NCBI GenBank assembly: GCA_963783245.1
Contig: CAWAMS010000003.1
Location: 186,001-250,000, forward strand
Direction: 5' to 3'
DNA length: 64,000 nt
Origin: Bog-473 sp963783245
GTDB taxonomy: Bacteria > Actinomycetota > Acidimicrobiia > Acidimicrobiales > RAAP-2
The stretch's first letter is position 1. Each line of letters starts with the position of its first letter. The notes under the pieces are model-generated. The model worked only from the letters and a program-made list of their open reading frames with translations. It had not been told where the DNA came from and did not search any database. Shown in pieces: positions 17,162 to 26,241 of the stretch. The translations under genes were made by a program, and so were the position numbers.

Positions 17162-18487
17162 GTGAGCTGGGACTTTGAGACCGATACTGAGTTCGAAGCT
17201 CAGTTGGAGTGGATACGGACGTTCGTCAAGGAGGAGGTCGAGCCCCTCGATCTGCTCTGGCCCGAGGAGGTCTATCAACAGCCGCAGCGCGAGGAGATCA
17301 AGGTCCTGCTGCGCCCGCTGAAGGACCAGGTGCGTGCCCGGGGCCTCTGGGCGGCGCACCTCGGACCCAACCTGGGCGGACAGGGTTTCGGACAATTGAA
17401 GCTGGCTCTCATGAACGAGATCCTCGGTCGTTCACAGTGGGCCCCGCGGGTATTCGGCACCCAGGCGCCCGACACGGGAAACGCCGAGATCCTGGCGCAC
17501 TACGGGACCCCCGAGCAGAAGGAGAAGTATCTGGCTCCCCTGCTCGAGGGTGACATCGTCTCGTGCTATTCGATGACCGAGCCACAAGGGGGTTCCGACC
17601 CGGGGGGCTTCTTGACCCGGGCGGTGAAGGACGGGGAGGAATGGGTCATCAACGGATGGAAGTTCTTCTCGTCGCACGCGCGCTGGGCCGAATTCCTCAT
17701 CGTGATGGCCGTGACCGACCCGGACGCGATGCCGTACCGGGGAATGTCCATGTTCCTCGTCCCCCGCGAGACACCCGGTGTCAACATCGAGCGCAACATC
17801 GGGCTGGCCTGGGAAGCCCAGGGTCAGGGCGGACACGGACTCGTGCACTACGAGGATGTCCGCGTCCCGGCGGCGAACCTCCTCGGCCTCGAGGGAGAGG
17901 GCTTCGCGGTTGCCCAGACGCGGCTCGGCGGCGGCCGGGTCCATCACGCCATGCGATCCGTCGGGATCTGCCAACGCGCCTTCGACATGATGTGCGAGCG
18001 GGTCCTCAGCCGGACCACCAAAGGATCCCTCCTCGCCGACAAGCAGTACGTGCAGGGCTACATCGCCGACTCGTGGATCGAGCTCGAACAATTCAGGCTC
18101 CTGGTTCTGCGAACGGCGTGGAAGATCGACCGCTATCAGGACTACCAACGGGTCCGTGAGGACATCGCGGCGATAAAGGCGGCGGCACCCAAGCTCATCA
18201 ACGACATCGTCGGGCGTGCGATCCAGGTGCACGGGGCACTGGGAATCTCGAACGAGCTCGATCTCGGGCGTCTGTTCCTCATGCAGTACGCCGTCGGTTT
18301 CTCCGATGGCCCGAGTGAGGTCCACAAAGCGACGGTGGCACGGCGCGTGCTCAAGAAATATGCAGCGGCACCCGGCCTGTGGCCGACCGAGCACCTTCCC
18401 ACGCGCCGGAGGCACGCATCGGAGTACGTGGAGGAACGGTTGGCCGCGTTGCGTGGCGCACCCGCGCCGTCTCATCAGTCGGGCTGA
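17162..18487 (+). CDS. Acyl-CoA dehydrogenase, ACAD10/11-like
   Basis: A 441-residue flavoprotein. It shows the ACAD core: YSMTEPQGGSDP, WVINGWKFFSSHA, GHGLVHYEDVRVP and IQVHGALGISNELDL. At the catalytic-base position it has SDGPSEVHK (Asp382), the signature of ACAD10/11, rather than the YEGT of medium-chain dehydrogenases. In that family the flavin enzyme removes phosphate from 4-phosphoacyl-CoA to give an enoyl-CoA. The start is GTG at 17162, with GGAGGG about 8 bases upstream. It follows the kinase gene closely and its last 13 bases overlap the convergent enoyl-CoA hydratase gene. Confidence 0.9.
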   Translation: MSWDFETDTEFEAQLEWIRTFVKEEVEPLDLLWPEEVYQQPQREEIKVLLRPLKDQVRARGLWAAHLGPNLGGQGFGQLKLALMNEILGRSQWAPRVFGTQAPDTGNAEILAHYGTPEQKEKYLAPLLEGDIVSCYSMTEPQGGSDPGGFLTRAVKDGEEWVINGWKFFSSHARWAEFLIVMAVTDPDAMPYRGMSMFLVPRETPGVNIERNIGLAWEAQGQGGHGLVHYEDVRVPAANLLGLEGEGFAVAQTRLGGGRVHHAMRSVGICQRAFDMMCERVLSRTTKGSLLADKQYVQGYIADSWIELEQFRLLVLRTAWKIDRYQDYQRVREDIAAIKAAAPKLINDIVGRAIQVHGALGISNELDLGRLFLMQYAVGFSDGPSEVHKATVARRVLKKYAAAPGLWPTEHLPTRRRHASEYVEERLAALRGAPAPSHQSG

Positions 18488-19248
18488 TCGGCACGACCCT
18501 TCACGAAGGCATCGATGCCTTCCCGCATCGACGGGCTCGCGGCGACGTGCAGATGTCGGGCCGACTCGATCTCGATGTACTCCGCGATGTCCATCCGCTC
18601 CGCCGACAAGATGTTGGCCTTCATCATCCGCAGCGGGAAGGGGTGGTGACCGGCGAGCGTCTCGGCCAACGCGAGGACGTCGTCGTGGAGGTCGTCCGGA
18701 TGGAAGACCCGGGTGACCAACCCCAGCGCCAGGGCTTCGTCGGCCGAGATCTTCTCCCCGAACATGAGCAGCTCCCTGGCCCGGGCTCCGCCGACCAACC
18801 GGGGCAGCGACCACGCCAGACCCATGTCACCGGACACGCCCACCTTCAAGAACGCAGTTGCGAACTTGGCCCGCGCCGACGCAAACCTGAAGTCACAGGC
18901 GCACGCCCATCCGAGCGCGGCACCGGCGCATCCACCGTCGACCGCTGCGATCGTCACCTGCGGCATCGTGTGCAACAAGGTGGATGCGTGGTAAGTCGGC
19001 CCCAACTGCTCGAGCGTCGGCAGTTCGGCCGCTCCACCACCGGCGAGGTCTGCGCCGACCGAAAAGTCATCACCCGCACCGCGGAGCACAACAACCCGGG
19101 CGTCGCTCGCTGGGACCGCAAGGAGAGCCTCGTAGAGCTGCCGGCACATCTCCGTGGTAATCCCGTTGCGCCGGCTGGGCCGGTTGAGCGTGACGATCAA
19201 GACCGCGCCGCGCCGTTCGCTCAGGACACACGGCTCGACATCCGTCAC
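18475..19248 (-). CDS. Enoyl-CoA hydratase/isomerase family protein
   Basis: A 257-residue crotonase-fold protein: VTLNRPSRRNGI, DFSVGADLAGG and AVDGGCAGAALGWACACD. At the first catalytic Glu position it has FLKVGVSGDMG, so that residue is lost, while Glu of RARELLMFG is kept at the second. The GTG start at 19248 is preceded by GGAGG 7 bases upstream and overlaps the stop of the upstream CoA-transferase as GTGA, so the start is secure. It is the last gene of a three-gene run with two CoA-transferases and probably acts on the CoA thioester they form. It converges on the acyl-CoA dehydrogenase gene with a 13-base overlap. Confidence 0.85.
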   Translation of the reverse strand: MTDVEPCVLSERRGAVLIVTLNRPSRRNGITTEMCRQLYEALLAVPASDARVVVLRGAGDDFSVGADLAGGGAAELPTLEQLGPTYHASTLLHTMPQVTIAAVDGGCAGAALGWACACDFRFASARAKFATAFLKVGVSGDMGLAWSLPRLVGGARARELLMFGEKISADEALALGLVTRVFHPDDLHDDVLALAETLAGHHPFPLRMMKANILSAERMDIAEYIEIESARHLHVAASPSMREGIDAFVKGRADQPD

Positions 19249-20462
19249 CGGAGTACCTCCTCGGTGTGCTCGCCGACCAATGGCGGGCGGCGGCCTATGG
19301 CCCATGGCGAGGCGCTCATCTTGAACGGTGCCCCGGGGTAGCGGATCTCGCGGCCCAGCTCCTCGTGTGCGACCGGTGTCTGGAACCCGCGTGCCACGAA
19401 GTGCGGATTTTCGAACGCTTCGTCAGGAGAGAACACGATCCCGCACTGAAGGTCCCGTCGCTGGGCACCCTCGAAGAAATCGACCGCCGGGATGTGCTCG
19501 GCGATGTGCACGAGCGCGGTCCTCACGGCGCTGAAGATCGCAATGACCTCCGGATCGCTCCACTCCTTGACGAGATCGATACCGCCACGCTCGATGCCGA
19601 TCTCGAGAAAGAACACCTCGGGGCAGCTCTCCCGCAGGCCGAGTTCGTCGAGCCACTCCAGCATCACCCTGAAATCCTCGGCCTCGTGCGGGGGGAATCC
19701 GGTCGTGACATAGCGGCCGTCCCCGGCCCGCACCTGGACCTCCATGGTCGGCTGGACGGCAGCGTGGCGACCGGTCTGGCGCTGCACCGTCTCACCCGCC
19801 ACGAGGTAGAAGAAGGTTCCGCTCTCGGTCGTCACGTTGCATGCCGCGAACGCGCTCACGTCGACGTGCTGGCCGGCGCCGGTGACATCGCGGTGAACCA
19901 GGGCGGTCAGAGTTCCGAGGGCGGCGTGCACGCCGGCGATCTGGATCGTCTGGCTCCCCCTGCCCCGCATCGGCGGCAAGGTGTGATCGTCGTACCCGTT
20001 GAGCCAGGCCTGCCCGGAGGCGGCCGAAATGGTGAGGTCCGTCCACGGCTCCGAAGATCGGTCGCTGGCCTGGCCGTGGCTGGTGACCGATGTCCACACC
20101 AAGTCCGGGCGACCGGCCCGTAGTCGGGTGTGGTCGAGTCCGAGCGACGCCAATCGACCGGGCCGCTCCCCCTCGAGCACGATGTCGGCCGACGCGATCA
20201 GACTGCGCAGGTCGTCGGCGCCGCCCTCGGCCGCCAGGTCGATCACCACACTTTTCTTCGACGCGTTGTAGTACCACCACCAGAGGCTGCGATCCGGGTG
20301 TGGGCGGTCATCGGCGAAGGGCCCGAACGTCCGCGTGAAGTGGCCACCGGGGGGCTCGACCACGATCACCTCGGCGCCCAGGTCGGCGAGGATCCGGCCG
20401 GCCCACGCTCCCCAGAAGCTTGCGAGCTCGATGACCCTGACCCCCCGCAACGGGCCGCTCAC
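19245..20462 (-). CDS. Type III CoA-transferase (CaiB/BaiF), catalytic partner of a pair
   Basis: A 405-residue CaiB/BaiF protein: LRGVRVIELASFWGAWAGR at the N-terminus, GADDLRSLIASADIVLEG, and a catalytic Asp142 in EPWTDLTISAASG. It transfers CoA between acids. It overlaps the upstream CoA-transferase gene by 4 bases (20459-20462) and the downstream hydratase gene by 4, so the three are translationally coupled. Because the neighbouring CoA-transferase has lost the Asp, this chain probably supplies the active site of a heteromer. The natural acid is unknown. Confidence 0.9.
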   Translation of the reverse strand: MSGPLRGVRVIELASFWGAWAGRILADLGAEVIVVEPPGGHFTRTFGPFADDRPHPDRSLWWWYYNASKKSVVIDLAAEGGADDLRSLIASADIVLEGERPGRLASLGLDHTRLRAGRPDLVWTSVTSHGQASDRSSEPWTDLTISAASGQAWLNGYDDHTLPPMRGRGSQTIQIAGVHAALGTLTALVHRDVTGAGQHVDVSAFAACNVTTESGTFFYLVAGETVQRQTGRHAAVQPTMEVQVRAGDGRYVTTGFPPHEAEDFRVMLEWLDELGLRESCPEVFFLEIGIERGGIDLVKEWSDPEVIAIFSAVRTALVHIAEHIPAVDFFEGAQRRDLQCGIVFSPDEAFENPHFVARGFQTPVAHEELGREIRYPGAPFKMSASPWAIGRRPPLVGEHTEEVLR

Positions 20463-21724
20463 AGCACGCCGTGTTCTTGCAGGTCACCGAACTCGCTCTC
20501 GGTCAGACCAACCAGGTCGCAGAACACCTCGTGGTTGTGCTGCCCCAGCAGAGGCGCTCCCCTCGTGATGCTCCAATCGGTCTCGGAGAGGTGGACCGGG
20601 ATGCCATCGACCCGGACGTCACCGATCTCGGAGTGATGGCTGGTCGGGAACATGCCCCAGGCCGCGTTATCCGGATCGCGCTCGATGCGATCCTCCGACA
20701 TGGCGACGGCGGCGGCCGGGAGGCCCTCGGTTCTCAGGTCGGATGCCACCTCGTACCGATCGCGGGTCGAGGTCCACGCAGCAACCAGGCCGTCGAGCTC
20801 CTCTTGCGCTTCCAACCGGCCCGCCACAGTTTCGAAGCGGGGGTCTTGGGCCCACGCCTCGCCACACACGCCGACGAATGACGACCAGTCCTCGTCGTCG
20901 CGACACGCGATGGCCACCCAACGGTCGGGCTCGCGTGTGGGGTAGATGCCGTGCGGGGCCATTGCCGGGTCGTCGCTGTGATTGGAGTCCGGCATCCCCG
21001 GTCGACGTAACGGCCGCTGATTGACCGTGTAATCGAGAAGGTCCGGTCCGGTGAGACCGAGGCCCGCCTCCGTGCAGGACATGTCGATCCATTGCCCTTC
21101 GCCGGTGCGGTGCCGGTGCGCGAGCCCGGCCAGCACCGCCAGGGCCATGAGATCGGCTCCCATGTGGTCCATATACGAGAACCCCCAACCCGCAGGTGGG
21201 CCGTCGGCCCGGCCGACCCCGAAGGTCAGTCCGCACACCGCCTGTACGACAGGACCGAACGTCTTGAAACCGGCGTAGGGCCCGTCACTGCCGAACCCGG
21301 AATTGGAGACGTAGATGAGATCCGGCTTGATCCGGCGCAACTCCTCGTAGGGGAATCCCAGCTTGGCCATGACGCCGGCGGCGAAGTTCTCGGTCACGAC
21401 GTCCGACACCTCGACCAGGCGGCGGAAGAGATCCCGGCCGGACTCCAGCCTGAGGTTGATGGTCACGCCGAGCTTTTCGACGTTGTGGTTGTTGAACCCC
21501 CCACCGAGCTCAATGCCCCGCCGTTCGTCGACGTGAGGGATCGTCCCCCTGATGATGTCCCAGCGGCCCTGGCGCACAGGGTCTTCGACCCGTATGACCC
21601 GGGCCCCGAACGCAGCCAGATAACGGGTCGAGCCGGCGCCGGCCAGCTGACCGCTGAGGTCACAGATGGTGATGTGCCCGAGCGCCGTTCGCGCTGTGGT
21701 CTCGTCGGCGGTCTCCGTGCTCAT
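20459..21724 (-). CDS. Type III CoA-transferase (CaiB/BaiF) lacking the catalytic Asp
   Basis: A 421-residue CaiB/BaiF protein with a good overall fold: ICDLSGQLAGAGSTRYLAAFG, VTENFAAGVMAKLG and SGFGSDGPYAG. Where active members have a YDPVVQA motif it reads TFGPVVQA with Gly157, so the anhydride-forming Asp is missing. It is coupled by a 4-base overlap to a second CoA-transferase that keeps the Asp, which points to a structural subunit of a heteromeric enzyme as in the benzylsuccinate CoA-transferase type. ATG 21724 is preferred over 21742 because of the GGCGG ahead of it. Divergent from the 2-hydroxyacid oxidase. Confidence 0.85.
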   Translation of the reverse strand: MSTETADETTARTALGHITICDLSGQLAGAGSTRYLAAFGARVIRVEDPVRQGRWDIIRGTIPHVDERRGIELGGGFNNHNVEKLGVTINLRLESGRDLFRRLVEVSDVVTENFAAGVMAKLGFPYEELRRIKPDLIYVSNSGFGSDGPYAGFKTFGPVVQAVCGLTFGVGRADGPPAGWGFSYMDHMGADLMALAVLAGLAHRHRTGEGQWIDMSCTEAGLGLTGPDLLDYTVNQRPLRRPGMPDSNHSDDPAMAPHGIYPTREPDRWVAIACRDDEDWSSFVGVCGEAWAQDPRFETVAGRLEAQEELDGLVAAWTSTRDRYEVASDLRTEGLPAAAVAMSEDRIERDPDNAAWGMFPTSHHSEIGDVRVDGIPVHLSETDWSITRGAPLLGQHNHEVFCDLVGLTESEFGDLQEHGVL

Positions 21725-21905
21725 ACCGCCAGCATGCTCCATACGGCGGCCGGACGCCGTGCTCCAGGGGTGGGAGACATGCCTCGGGAACGTACGGCAG
21801 ACCCGTGCACACTGTCAACGCCTCGCCAGGTCGAGCAGGGAGGTGTGCGTGTACATTGCGCATGCGTGTCGGCTGCGGAACTGCACAACAGGGGGTGACG
21901 TCGCC

Positions 21906-22982
21906 ATGACCGATTCCAACGATTGGCTGCGGAGCCAGGTGTCGACGGCCGACTTGCTCACGCTCGAAGCGAACGCCGCAGCGAGCCTCGACCCGGCGAT
22001 CCATGCGTACATCAGCCGCGGCGCGGGAGATTCGGTTGCTGCGAACGCTGCGGCGTGGAGCACACTCCGGGTGAAGCCGCGCCTGCTCCGGGACGTCACG
22101 GAGATCTCCACAGCGACAAACGTGCTCGGGGACCGCGTCGCGGTGCCGATCATGATCGCGCCGACGGCGATGCATCGGCTCGCGTGCCCGGAGGGGGAAC
22201 GGGCCACCGCCCGTGCCGCCGCAGAGTCGGGGGTCACGTACGTCGTCTCAATGGCTGCGACCACCTCTATCGAGGAGATCGCTCGGGCGGCGCCGACCGG
22301 TCGGCACTGGATGCAGGCGTACGTGCGGCGCGACCACGGAATAACCCGCGCCTGTCTCGAGCGGGCGGCCGCCGCCGGCTGTCGGGCGGTGGTGCTGACC
22401 GTCGATTCTCCCGGCATTCCCTCGTACCGGCCCCAGAGCGGGGCGCCCTTGAATCGCGGCCTGCCCCTCCCGAACCTCGCACCGGGCGAGGACCAACCCG
22501 ACGTCCTCACCGTGGCGGCCGACTATGCAACCGATCTCACGTTCGACGATCTGGCGGACGTGCGGAGGTGGACCGACCTCCCCTTGGTCGTCAAGGGCAT
22601 CCTCCGAGGTGACGACGCCACGCGCTGCCTCGATGCCGGGGCTGACGCCATTGCGGTCTCGAACCACGGTGGCCGCCAGGTCCCGGGGTGTGTTCCCACG
22701 GCGCACGCCCTCCCCGAGGTTGTCGACGCCGTGGCCGGAAGAGCCGACGTCTACGTCGACGGAGGGATCCGCACGGGAACCGATGTGCTGAGAGCCCTGG
22801 CTCTGGGCGCGACGGCAGTCATGGTCGGCAGGCCCGTCCTCTGGGGCCTCGCCATCGACGGTGCGGCGGGAGCTGCGGCTGTCCTCGGGCAACTCGCGGC
22901 TGACCTCACGCGATTGATGGCTCTGTGCGGCGTCCCCGACGTCGCATCGGTGTCGGGAGACCTCCTCCACGTCGTGCGCTAG
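21906..22982 (+). CDS. FMN-dependent alpha-hydroxy-acid oxidase/dehydrogenase (LldD/glycolate oxidase family)
   Basis: A 358-residue TIM-barrel FMN enzyme. Typical blocks are VPIMIAPTAMHRLACPEGE, MAATTSIEE, the phosphate-binding DGGIRTGTDVLRALALGA and the active-site SNHGGRQ with His253. It should oxidise a 2-hydroxyacid to a 2-oxoacid. ATG 21906 is chosen for the GGGGGTGA shortly upstream and because the family starts here; the open frame before it is non-coding. The gene's stop overlaps the stop of the convergent VOC gene by two bases. TACATT at 21852-21857 could be its -10 box. Confidence 0.9.
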   Translation: MTDSNDWLRSQVSTADLLTLEANAAASLDPAIHAYISRGAGDSVAANAAAWSTLRVKPRLLRDVTEISTATNVLGDRVAVPIMIAPTAMHRLACPEGERATARAAAESGVTYVVSMAATTSIEEIARAAPTGRHWMQAYVRRDHGITRACLERAAAAGCRAVVLTVDSPGIPSYRPQSGAPLNRGLPLPNLAPGEDQPDVLTVAADYATDLTFDDLADVRRWTDLPLVVKGILRGDDATRCLDAGADAIAVSNHGGRQVPGCVPTAHALPEVVDAVAGRADVYVDGGIRTGTDVLRALALGATAVMVGRPVLWGLAIDGAAGAAAVLGQLAADLTRLMALCGVPDVASVSGDLLHVVR

Positions 22983-23485
22983 TGGAAGCTGCCCCCTGAC
23001 CACCACCGCTCGTGCTTCTCCTTGGAAGCGGCCGCGACCGGTTCGAACACGATGCCCGACGGAGAGCGGATATAGGCGAAGTGTCCGTAGCCTTCCTCGG
23101 GAGACAGCGCTGCCATCTCGACCGTCCACCCCTCACGGACCAACACGTCGACGGTCGCGCCGACGTCGTCCACCCACACTCCGAAATGGTGCAACCCGAC
23201 GCCGAGATTGTGGTCCCAGATGCTGCCCGGCGTGCCCTGTGACAATTCGACATGCACGGGACCGTCCACGGACTCGGTCAGGTTCAGCTCGAGCTCCTTG
23301 TACCCTTCGCCGGGCAACCAGGGTTTCATGTCGAAGTGCTGCGGCGGCGCCCATCGCAGCCCCATGGAGGCAGTCAGTTCTGCTGTGGCAATGTGAATGT
23401 CGGGCACCCGGAGACCGATGTGGTACATCTCGCCCAAGGCACTCGCCGGCCACCCCCCCACCCCGCTTCCCGTGACAGGGCTCAT
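22979..23485 (-). CDS. VOC (glyoxalase/bleomycin resistance-fold) family protein
   Basis: A 168-residue VOC protein with two betaalphabetabetabeta modules. Module one has MYHIGLRVPDIHIA (metal-ligand His), module two has GLHHFGVWVDDVGATVDVL and ends SPSGIVFEPV with the final Glu. Members are metal-dependent isomerases, epimerases (for example methylmalonyl-CoA epimerase), lyases or dioxygenases; the type cannot be decided here. ATG 23485 overlaps the stop of the upstream amidohydrolase as ATGA, so the two are coupled. The C-terminus ends in WWSGGSFH. Confidence 0.85.
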   Translation of the reverse strand: MSPVTGSGVGGWPASALGEMYHIGLRVPDIHIATAELTASMGLRWAPPQHFDMKPWLPGEGYKELELNLTESVDGPVHVELSQGTPGSIWDHNLGVGLHHFGVWVDDVGATVDVLVREGWTVEMAALSPEEGYGHFAYIRSPSGIVFEPVAAASKEKHERWWSGGSFH

Positions 23486-24744
23486 TCGCCCACCGGTGCG
23501 AGAGGCACGTCGGCGAATGTCGAGCACAGCGATTCCCCGGGCACTTTCGGCCAGTCGGCCGGAGCCAGCGGCGTCTGGACGTCGCGCACCAGAGGACCGA
23601 CCGTCTCTGCCACGTTCTGCAATTTCTCCAGATCGAATCCGTAGACCGCCGCCGGCGTCCCCGACAGGATCAGCTTCGTCTCCTCAAGAGGGAGCGAGGC
23701 GAACACCACGCGCAATGCCTCCAGTGTGTGCGGATAAGTACCTTCCGAATGCGGCAGGTCCGATCCCCACATGAGGCGATCCAAACCGATTTCATGACGC
23801 CTGGCCGACTCCGCCGCGCTCATGAACGACGCGCCGATCCAGCAGTTCGTCGCAAAGTACTCGCTGGGCCGTTTCGGAAGGTGCTGCACGGACGGTCCGG
23901 CAAAGAATTCGTCAGAGCTCCCCTGCACCTTGGCCCCCTCGTACAACCGGTCACACACTGCGAGATAGTCCGGAACCCACTCGGCCATCGTCTCGGTCAT
24001 CACGAACTTCAGGTTCGGGTACCGCTCGAAGACGCCGGCCATGATCAGATGGGCGAGACCCCGCCGGTTCCAGGTCATCCCTTCAATTTTCCCGATCGCC
24101 CCCGCTCCGATCCCGAACTCGTCGGTATTGGGGTCCCCGGCGAAATTCGCGTGCTTGTGCACGACGACGTCGAGCTCCTCGCACAGCTCCCACAGCGGCT
24201 CCAGCCGCGGCACGTACAAGGGCACCAATCCACCCGGCGTATCAGTGGGGAGGAGGACCGAGTTCAGGCCCAGCTGCCTGATCCGCCTCACCTCCGCCAG
24301 CGTGTCGTCAATGTTGTTCAGGAACAACTGGGCAACGCCGACCCGCCGGCCGGGAAGATCGTTGCAGAATTCGGCGAGCCAACTGTTGTGGGCACGGATG
24401 CCCGCCATGCGCCGTTCGTATTCGGGCAGCGTCTGTGGAACAGCGACGCTCAGAACCCCACTCGGAAAGAATGGAGGGGCCGTGTTCGGAAACAGCACCT
24501 CGCCGACGATCCCCTCAGACTCCAGGACTTTCTGGCGGTACGCAGAATCCCAGCTGATCTGGGAATCGAAACTTGACACTCCGAATTTGATGTCGCGCTC
24601 CTCGACCTCCACCCAAGGATCACTGAACGACGCCGCCCACGCATCGAACTCCCGATGCCAATGCCGCGGCAGATACTCCCGGTACCCGTACAGCGGCGCA
24701 CCAGCGTGACAATCAGCGGACACGACCACCAGACGCTCGGGCAT
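23482..24744 (-). CDS. Amidohydrolase-2 family metal-dependent hydrolase
   Basis: A 420-residue PF04909-type protein. The N-terminal metal motif is SADCHAG; the second half has a conserved VVHKHANFAGDP strand, a FVMTETMAEWVPDYL helix with the usual Glu, and MWGSDLPHSEGTYP near residue 355 with the last Asp. ATG 24744 lies three bases after AGGAGG; GTG 24774 is an alternative with no ribosome site. It forms a run with another amidohydrolase (stop at 24775, so nearly abutting) and the VOC gene downstream. Decarboxylation or hydrolysis of a cyclic acid is the likely reaction type. Confidence 0.85.
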   Translation of the reverse strand: MPERLVVVSADCHAGAPLYGYREYLPRHWHREFDAWAASFSDPWVEVEERDIKFGVSSFDSQISWDSAYRQKVLESEGIVGEVLFPNTAPPFFPSGVLSVAVPQTLPEYERRMAGIRAHNSWLAEFCNDLPGRRVGVAQLFLNNIDDTLAEVRRIRQLGLNSVLLPTDTPGGLVPLYVPRLEPLWELCEELDVVVHKHANFAGDPNTDEFGIGAGAIGKIEGMTWNRRGLAHLIMAGVFERYPNLKFVMTETMAEWVPDYLAVCDRLYEGAKVQGSSDEFFAGPSVQHLPKRPSEYFATNCWIGASFMSAAESARRHEIGLDRLMWGSDLPHSEGTYPHTLEALRVVFASLPLEETKLILSGTPAAVYGFDLEKLQNVAETVGPLVRDVQTPLAPADWPKVPGESLCSTFADVPLAPVGE

Positions 24745-24774
24745 ATGCCTCCTCTCCCGCTCCTCGAGCTGCAC

Positions 24775-26019
24775 TCAACCAGACTCGGTTGGGAGGGTGC
24801 CGCACACGACCTCGCCGCCTTTCAGGACGGCGAGTGGTTTCCGGTCGGCGAGGACCCTGATATCCACCGAGGGATCGCCGTCAACGATCAGGAGATCGGC
24901 CAGCTTGCCGGCTTCGAGGGTTCCGAGATCTTCACCCCGACCGATCAACTCTGCACCGTTGCGGGTGGCCCACCGGAGTACGGCCAGGGGTGCGAGTCCG
25001 ATGTCGTCGATGTAGGTGTGCAGTTCGTCGCCGTACTGGCCGTGGCGCAGACTCACGCCTCCGTAATCGTCGCCGAGGAGCAGCCGGACACCGGCCGCCT
25101 CTGCCTTGGGTAGCGCGTCGCGCATGAATTCGATGTTCCTCATGGATTCCGCACGCACGGCCGGCCCCCTCGCGTCCGAGTGGGCGAAGAGCTTGATGTA
25201 GTGGATGCTGGGCACCACGAACGTGCCCGTTTCCACCAATGCGGCGATCACCTCGTCGTCCATTTCGTCGCAATGATCGACGATGTCGATACCAAGTTCG
25301 ATAGCCAGCATGATCGCCCGTTTGCCTGCCAAGTGGGCCCGGATCAGGACGCCCCGCTCATGGGCGGTCTCGATGGCGGCGGCGATTTCAGCCGGCGTCA
25401 TCTCCATGCTCTCATTGGCCCCGGGAACGAGGTGTCCCCGGGTGACGAAGAGCTTGATCACCTCGACGCCCTTCTTGACTTCGTCGCGCACGGCGTAGCG
25501 GAACGCGTCCGCGCCGTCACAGTTTCGGGCAGCACCCAACGCAGGCAAGCCCCAATGCCACGGCACCGTCGTGTCGTTGGCGTGGCCGGTCGTGCTGAGT
25601 TCGCGCCCACTCGGCGTGAAGCGCGGTCCAGGGACGAATCCGTCCTCAATGGCTTGTTTGATCCCGGGATCTGTTTCCCGAGCAGACCCGGCGCCGACGA
25701 CGATCGTGTACCCCTGCTCGAGTGCGGTCATCAAATTCCGGTGTGCGATGAGCGCCTGGTACGCCGCCGGGAACTCGTACCCGTACGGAGCAAAACCCCC
25801 CTGCGTGCCCGAGGACATCGTCGCGTGGTAGTGGCACGTAGCCAGACCCGGCATGGCCGTACGGCCTTGCAGGTCGACGACGCGGTCCCGCTCGTCCACC
25901 CCGGCCAGGTCGGACCCGACGAAGGTGATGCGTTCGCCTTCGACGACAACCGTACGGTTGCCGACAGCAGGGTTCTCCCCATCGAGCACGTTGACGTTGG
26001 TGAACACCAGGCGACGCAT
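24775..26019 (-). CDS. Imidazolonepropionase-like amidohydrolase (PF01979 type)
   Basis: A 414-residue amidohydrolase of the prolidase/imidazolonepropionase-like group. The metal site can be followed: CHYHATM in strand 1 (Cys in place of the usual Asp before the first His), KLFVTRG with the Lys, RAHLAGKRA, IVDHCDEMDD and LLLGDDYGG. The C-terminal beta-sandwich ends KLADLLIVDGDP. Members hydrolyse cyclic amides, imides or dipeptide-like bonds. ATG 26019 has GAGGGTG upstream; the long open frame before it is not coding. First gene of the amidohydrolase-VOC run, divergent from a binding-protein gene. Confidence 0.85.
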   Translation of the reverse strand: MRRLVFTNVNVLDGENPAVGNRTVVVEGERITFVGSDLAGVDERDRVVDLQGRTAMPGLATCHYHATMSSGTQGGFAPYGYEFPAAYQALIAHRNLMTALEQGYTIVVGAGSARETDPGIKQAIEDGFVPGPRFTPSGRELSTTGHANDTTVPWHWGLPALGAARNCDGADAFRYAVRDEVKKGVEVIKLFVTRGHLVPGANESMEMTPAEIAAAIETAHERGVLIRAHLAGKRAIMLAIELGIDIVDHCDEMDDEVIAALVETGTFVVPSIHYIKLFAHSDARGPAVRAESMRNIEFMRDALPKAEAAGVRLLLGDDYGGVSLRHGQYGDELHTYIDDIGLAPLAVLRWATRNGAELIGRGEDLGTLEAGKLADLLIVDGDPSVDIRVLADRKPLAVLKGGEVVCGTLPTESG

Positions 26020-26241
26020 CACACCCTCATTTCTCTGCTGCCGACGGTCGTTCGATTCGTTGGTAAAGGGTACCTCTTTGCAACAATGGCGACAGGTGCA
26101 CTCTGACTGCCCCAGCGCCGGGGAGCCGACCAAAGCCCTCGAATTCAACCCGAAAACCGGGCTTGGCGTGCCCATGGACGCGGTGAACGACGTGGCACGC
26201 CGGATGCAAAAACCTGCGAACAAATAATGAAGTGACCTGCC

